Of a stretch of DNA of 64,000 nt, positions 61,233-64,000 are shown in pieces. Made by a program: the position numbers and the translations under genes. The notes under the pieces are model-generated. The model worked only from the letters and a program-made list of their open reading frames with translations. It was not told the origin of the DNA and made no database searches. The DNA comes from Marnyiella aurantia (GTDB taxonomy: Bacteria; Bacteroidota; Bacteroidia; Flavobacteriales; Weeksellaceae), in assembly GCF_014041915.1 (NCBI RefSeq), contig NZ_CP059472.1:2232001-2296000 (forward strand), given 5' to 3'. Position 1 is the stretch's first letter. Each line of letters opens with the position of its first letter.

Positions 61233-62504
61233 ATGAATCCAGAACTTTTCTATCCCTATCTGCAGCAGTGCACTAAAGTTTCAATAGACTCCCGGACCAT
61301 AGCACCAGGTGACATTTTCTTTGCTTTCTCCGGAGAAAATTTCAATGCTGCCGAGTTGGCTGGGGATGCGACGGACAAAGGAGCTTTAGCCGTGATAGTG
61401 GAACGGAAGGAATTTGAAGATTCTACAAAAAACATTTTTTACGTACCCTCTACTCTGCAGTTCATGCAGGACCTCGCGCGTCTGCACAGGGACAACCTGA
61501 AAATACCCGTAATAGGACTCACGGGAAGTAACGGTAAAACTACGACCAAGGAACTTATAGCAGCTGTACTTTCAAAAAGGTTTAATGTACTGTATACCCA
61601 CGGAAATCTGAATAATCATATCGGTGTGCCGTTAACAATAATGTCCGTGAAGCCCGAACACGAAATTGCGGTCATTGAAATGGGCGCAAATCATCAGAAG
61701 GAGATAGAATTTCTCTGCTCAATTGCTCAGCCTGATTACGGTTATATAACCAATTTCGGTAAAGCCCATCTGGAAGGGTTTGGTGGTTTCGAAGGCGTGA
61801 TTGCCGGTAAATCCGAATTATATACCTACCTGAAGGAAAACAAGCGGACCATTATTGTAAACGGGGAAGATCCGTTACAGGTGCAAAAGACCACCGGATA
61901 CGAACCTGTTGTTTCATTTGGAACAGAGGACGCTGATTATCATTTTGCCAGTATTAATAAAGGTAATTTCGTGGGGCTCAGTTTCGGCAACACTGAAGTA
62001 ATCAGCCAGCTGACCGGGGCCTTCAACTTCTCCAATCTAAGTGCAGCAACCACCTTAGGTTTACATTTTGGTCTACAGCCACAGGAAATTAAGGAGGCAA
62101 TTGAAGGTTATCAGCCCACCAATATGCGTTCCCAGGTAATGGTAAAAAACGGTATAACGCTGGTTTTGGACACTTATAATGCAAATCCCAGTTCCATGGC
62201 GGGCTCACTTCAGAATTTTAATACATTTAAAGGCTCCAAAACGGTTATCATCGGTGATATGCGGGAACTTGGTCCCGAGAGTCTGGCTGAGCATACAGCA
62301 ATCCTAAAAATGGCCTTAGATATGGATTTTGACCAAACCATTACAGTAGGTGATCAGTTTGAAGCTGCGGGAAGATCTTCTCTGTCCTTTACCACTACAG
62401 CGGAGCTTACTGATTATCTAAAAGAAAATCCGGTTACATCCAAAAATATATTACTAAAGGCGTCCCGGGGAATCGGACTTGAAAAGGTGCTGGAATATCT
62501 CTAG
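61233..62504 (+). CDS. murF: UDP-MurNAc-tripeptide--D-Ala-D-Ala ligase
   Basis: 423 aa. The Mur ligase layout is complete: N-terminal UDP-substrate domain (KVSIDSRTIAPGDIFFAFSG), central ATPase with P-loop GLTGSNGKTTTKEL (about 94-107) and VIEMGANHQKEIEFL, and the C-terminal domain (LDTYNANPSSMAGSL, IIGDMRELG). It adds D-Ala-D-Ala to the peptidoglycan precursor. It stands alone here, outside a dcw cluster. Its stop overlaps the convergent NUDIX stop in CTAG. Confidence 0.95.
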   Translation: MNPELFYPYLQQCTKVSIDSRTIAPGDIFFAFSGENFNAAELAGDATDKGALAVIVERKEFEDSTKNIFYVPSTLQFMQDLARLHRDNLKIPVIGLTGSNGKTTTKELIAAVLSKRFNVLYTHGNLNNHIGVPLTIMSVKPEHEIAVIEMGANHQKEIEFLCSIAQPDYGYITNFGKAHLEGFGGFEGVIAGKSELYTYLKENKRTIIVNGEDPLQVQKTTGYEPVVSFGTEDADYHFASINKGNFVGLSFGNTEVISQLTGAFNFSNLSAATTLGLHFGLQPQEIKEAIEGYQPTNMRSQVMVKNGITLVLDTYNANPSSMAGSLQNFNTFKGSKTVIIGDMRELGPESLAEHTAILKMALDMDFDQTITVGDQFEAAGRSSLSFTTTAELTDYLKENPVTSKNILLKASRGIGLEKVLEYL

Positions 62505-63109
62505 AGGTTTTTCTCCCAAACTTCGTTCAGGATCATCCTGATATTGTGGAAGGTGGCCGGAAAAACTTCCTGCCGTATGCGGGAATCGCTTTTCCAGTCT
62601 ACTTCCGTAATGCCTTCCTCCAGTTGAGGTGTGGCTGTACCGCTGCCTACGTAGCTCATCTTGAACCAGTAAGTGGTCTTCAGTACGCGGTCGCCATTTC
62701 TTTCGGTATAGATATGGAATGTATTATTGATAAAATTTTCCAGGATCAGTTCCCTTAAACCTGTCTCTTCTTCCACTTCACGCAAGGCGGCCTGTTCCAG
62801 GGATTCGCCTTTCTCCACCTTACCTTTGGGGAGGTCCCATTTACTGAGTCTTTTAATGAACAGGATTTCTTTGTTGGGATTGGTTACTATTCCGCCAGCC
62901 GCTTCAATTACGTGAAACATATGGGTGAAATCTTCCCAGAGTTCCTCTATATTGTCACCGTACACATTAAGTTCCGGACAGGAGGTGTTCTGCAGCAGGT
63001 CCACTGCGATCTCAAGAGTTGCAAAGCCTTCGTAGCGCAGGTTTTTTTCAATATCCTCAGGATACTTACTTATTGTTAATTTTTTTTCGTTAACAAAAAC
63101 TTTATACAT
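62501..63109 (-). CDS. NUDIX hydrolase
   Basis: 202 aa from ATG 63109. An N-terminal region of about 70 residues (YKVFVNEKKLTISKYPEDIE) precedes the NUDIX domain, whose box GKVEKGESLEQAALREVEEETGL matches GX5EX7REUXEEXGU with all Glu present (the longest stretch spans about residues 118-140). It probably hydrolyses a nucleoside diphosphate derivative; the substrate cannot be named. It is divergent from the SRPBCC-like gene (32-nt gap). Confidence 0.87.
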   Translation of the reverse strand: MYKVFVNEKKLTISKYPEDIEKNLRYEGFATLEIAVDLLQNTSCPELNVYGDNIEELWEDFTHMFHVIEAAGGIVTNPNKEILFIKRLSKWDLPKGKVEKGESLEQAALREVEEETGLRELILENFINNTFHIYTERNGDRVLKTTYWFKMSYVGSGTATPQLEEGITEVDWKSDSRIRQEVFPATFHNIRMILNEVWEKNL

Positions 63110-63112
63110 TTG
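63105..63112 (+). promoter_or_regulatory. -7 box of the SRPBCC-like gene
   Basis: TACATTTG on the plus strand, 29 nt before ATG 63142, inside the first codons of the divergent NUDIX gene. Confidence 0.45.
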
Positions 63113-63141
63113 CAAGACTTTAATCTTACAAAAATAGAAAA

Positions 63142-63534
63142 ATGAATTTAGAAGGACGAAAAATATTGCTTAATAAACCGGTATCTGAAATAATGGATTT
63201 GCTTAAGGATCCTGAAAATTACAAACAGCTGATGCCGGAAGGTCTTCAGAAGTTTGATGCGATTGCCGACGGGTTTAAATTCTCACTGAAAGGAATGCCT
63301 GAGATCGCCCTAAAACTTGGTGAGGTTACCGAGCAGAAAGCAGTTTTGCGTTCTGCAAGTTCCAGTATGGATTTTGAACTAACTACGAATATGAATGCGG
63401 TATCCGAAAATCAGACTGAGGTTCAGATGTTTTTTGAGGGGAAGTTTAATCCGTTCATCAAGATGATGGTGGAAAAGCCGCTTCAGAACTTTATGAATGC
63501 ACTTACAGACAAGATAGAGACGATGTACGCTTAA
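63142..63534 (+). CDS. SRPBCC (START-like) family protein
   Basis: 130 aa. The helix-grip pattern is visible: strand, ISEIMDLLKDPENYKQLMP-type helix, alternating strands (FKFSLKGMPEIALKLGEV, AVLRSASSSMDFELTTNM, TEVQMFFEGKFN) and a long C-terminal helix (KPLQNFMNALTDKIETMY). These proteins bind a hydrophobic ligand in a cavity; none is indicated here. A strong terminator follows. Confidence 0.7.
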   Translation: MNLEGRKILLNKPVSEIMDLLKDPENYKQLMPEGLQKFDAIADGFKFSLKGMPEIALKLGEVTEQKAVLRSASSSMDFELTTNMNAVSENQTEVQMFFEGKFNPFIKMMVEKPLQNFMNALTDKIETMYA

Positions 63535-63561
63535 TAATAATTATTTTTCTGAATAAAAAAA

Positions 63562-63593
63562 AACTGTCCCCGGGCGCAAGCCCGGGGACAGTT
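63562..63593. terminator. Strong bidirectional terminator
   Basis: AACTGTCCCCGGGC-GCAA-GCCCGGGGACAGTT: a 14-bp GC-rich stem with a GCAA tetraloop and A run on its 5' side, serving dnaK (minus) and the SRPBCC-like gene (plus). Confidence 0.9.
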
Positions 63594-63612
63594 GTATAAT
63601 GATGTGGAATGA

Positions 63613-64000
63613 TTACTTCACCTCTTCGAAATCGGCATCCTGAACATCGTCAGCACCTCCGTTTCCGGCAGCGTTATTCTGAGCCTGCTCGGCACCTGGC
63701 TGTCCCTGCTGTCCTGCAGCGTACATTTCCTCTGAAGCGGCCATCCAGGCTGCATCCAAAGCTTCAGTTTTAGTTTTGATGCTTTCCATGTCTTTAGCGT
63801 CGAAAGCTGTTTTTAGCTCTGCTGCTGCAGATTCTATGGCTGCTTTCTTATCAGCAGAAAGTTTATCACCAAAATCCTTCAGTTGCTTCTCAGTCTGGAA
63901 GATCAGTCCGTCAGCTTTGTTCAGTACTTCTACCTCTTCTTTTTTCTTCGCGTCAGAAGAAGCATTTTCTTCAGCTTCACGCTTCATTCTTGCAATTTCC
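63613..64000 (-). CDS. dnaK: Chaperone DnaK, C-terminal end (partial)
   Basis: The last 128 residues of DnaK read from the window edge: EIARMKREAEENASSDAKKK opens the substrate-lid helices, followed by ADGLIFQTEKQLKDFGDKLS (the conserved NxxDxxxYxxEKxLxE-like helix) and a Gly/Gln/Ala-rich linker (AAGQQGQPGAEQAQNNAAGN) with the acidic terminal DDVQDADFEEVK motif that contacts co-chaperones. The ATPase and substrate domains lie outside the window. Confidence 0.96.
   Translation of the reverse strand, partial: EIARMKREAEENASSDAKKKEEVEVLNKADGLIFQTEKQLKDFGDKLSADKKAAIESAAAELKTAFDAKDMESIKTKTEALDAAWMAASEEMYAAGQQGQPGAEQAQNNAAGNGGADDVQDADFEEVK

Noticed and set aside
1-64000. CRISPR array, prophage, integrative element or rRNA operon
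   Set aside because: No regularly spaced repeats, no phage structural or integrase genes, and no rRNA sequence were seen. The three tRNA-Lys/Leu genes are not flanked by an integrase.

Overview
The window is a chromosomal segment from a Bacteroidota bacterium of the Flavobacteriia, most like the Chryseobacterium/Kaistella group (Weeksellaceae). Evidence: the gliding/type IX secretion (T9SS) genes gldK-gldL-gldM-gldN, gldJ, porU and porV; cargo proteins with type A T9SS sorting domains; Bacteroidota-style promoters (TTG, about 19 nt, TAnnTTTG); DUF4270, DUF3667 and DUF6443-type proteins; and an alpha/beta-fused branched-chain 2-oxoacid dehydrogenase E1. No rRNA, CRISPR array, prophage or replication origin was seen. 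Most of the window is ordinary core genome in short operons separated by strong hairpin terminators.

Layout. 1-3350: end of a ZIP-type metal transporter, a SAM methyltransferase, a THUMP rRNA methyltransferase and a family 2 glycosyltransferase. 3744-14278: accessory polymorphic-toxin locus, made of a T9SS-sorted repeat protein, a 939-aa RHS/YD-repeat shell-like protein, an 1187-aa RHS protein with a variable C-terminal domain, an immunity-like gene, a truncated immunity-like gene, a displaced start-less RHS tip with a second C-terminal domain, and an overlapping membrane immunity candidate. 14318-15331: mobile-element scrap heap with an XRE regulator remnant, REP-like palindromes, two broken copies of a REP-associated (RAYT) transposase and an IS3-type orfA without orfB. 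15393-30477: metabolism and transport (2-oxoacid dehydrogenase, peptide transporter, dipeptidyl peptidase, HPP protein, alpha-glucan phosphorylase, a cysteine-dioxygenase-like protein with an altered metal site, MtaB, glutamate-synthase-like FMN protein). 30516-37234: S4 protein, shikimate kinase, a Lys-Leu-Lys tRNA cluster, panC divergent from a glycogen-synthase N-terminal-domain protein, DUF4270 lipoprotein and glmS. 37287-42050: gldKLMN. 42104-54288: oxidoreductase, tRNA-Ser, stress protein, asparaginase, L,D-transpeptidase, PDZ aspartic protease, a BspA-like T9SS cargo, ahcY, a phosphopantetheinyl transferase and a FUSC protein. 54309-61166: porV and porU divergent from gldJ. 61233-64000: murF, NUDIX, an SRPBCC-like protein and the 3' end of dnaK.

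How the parts relate. The window encodes T9SS motor/ring components (GldK, GldL, GldM, GldN, with GldJ), the attachment step (PorV, PorU) and two clear type A cargos (3744-5507 and 48302-49693). The first cargo is the first gene of the RHS toxin operon, one nucleotide from the next gene, which makes a T9SS-linked surface presentation of the RHS toxin a reasonable but untested idea. Downstream of the main RHS gene, a displaced tip and immunity remnants record past or future swapping of toxin specificities, with REP-like sequences at several of the broken ends. This is the most unusual part of the window.
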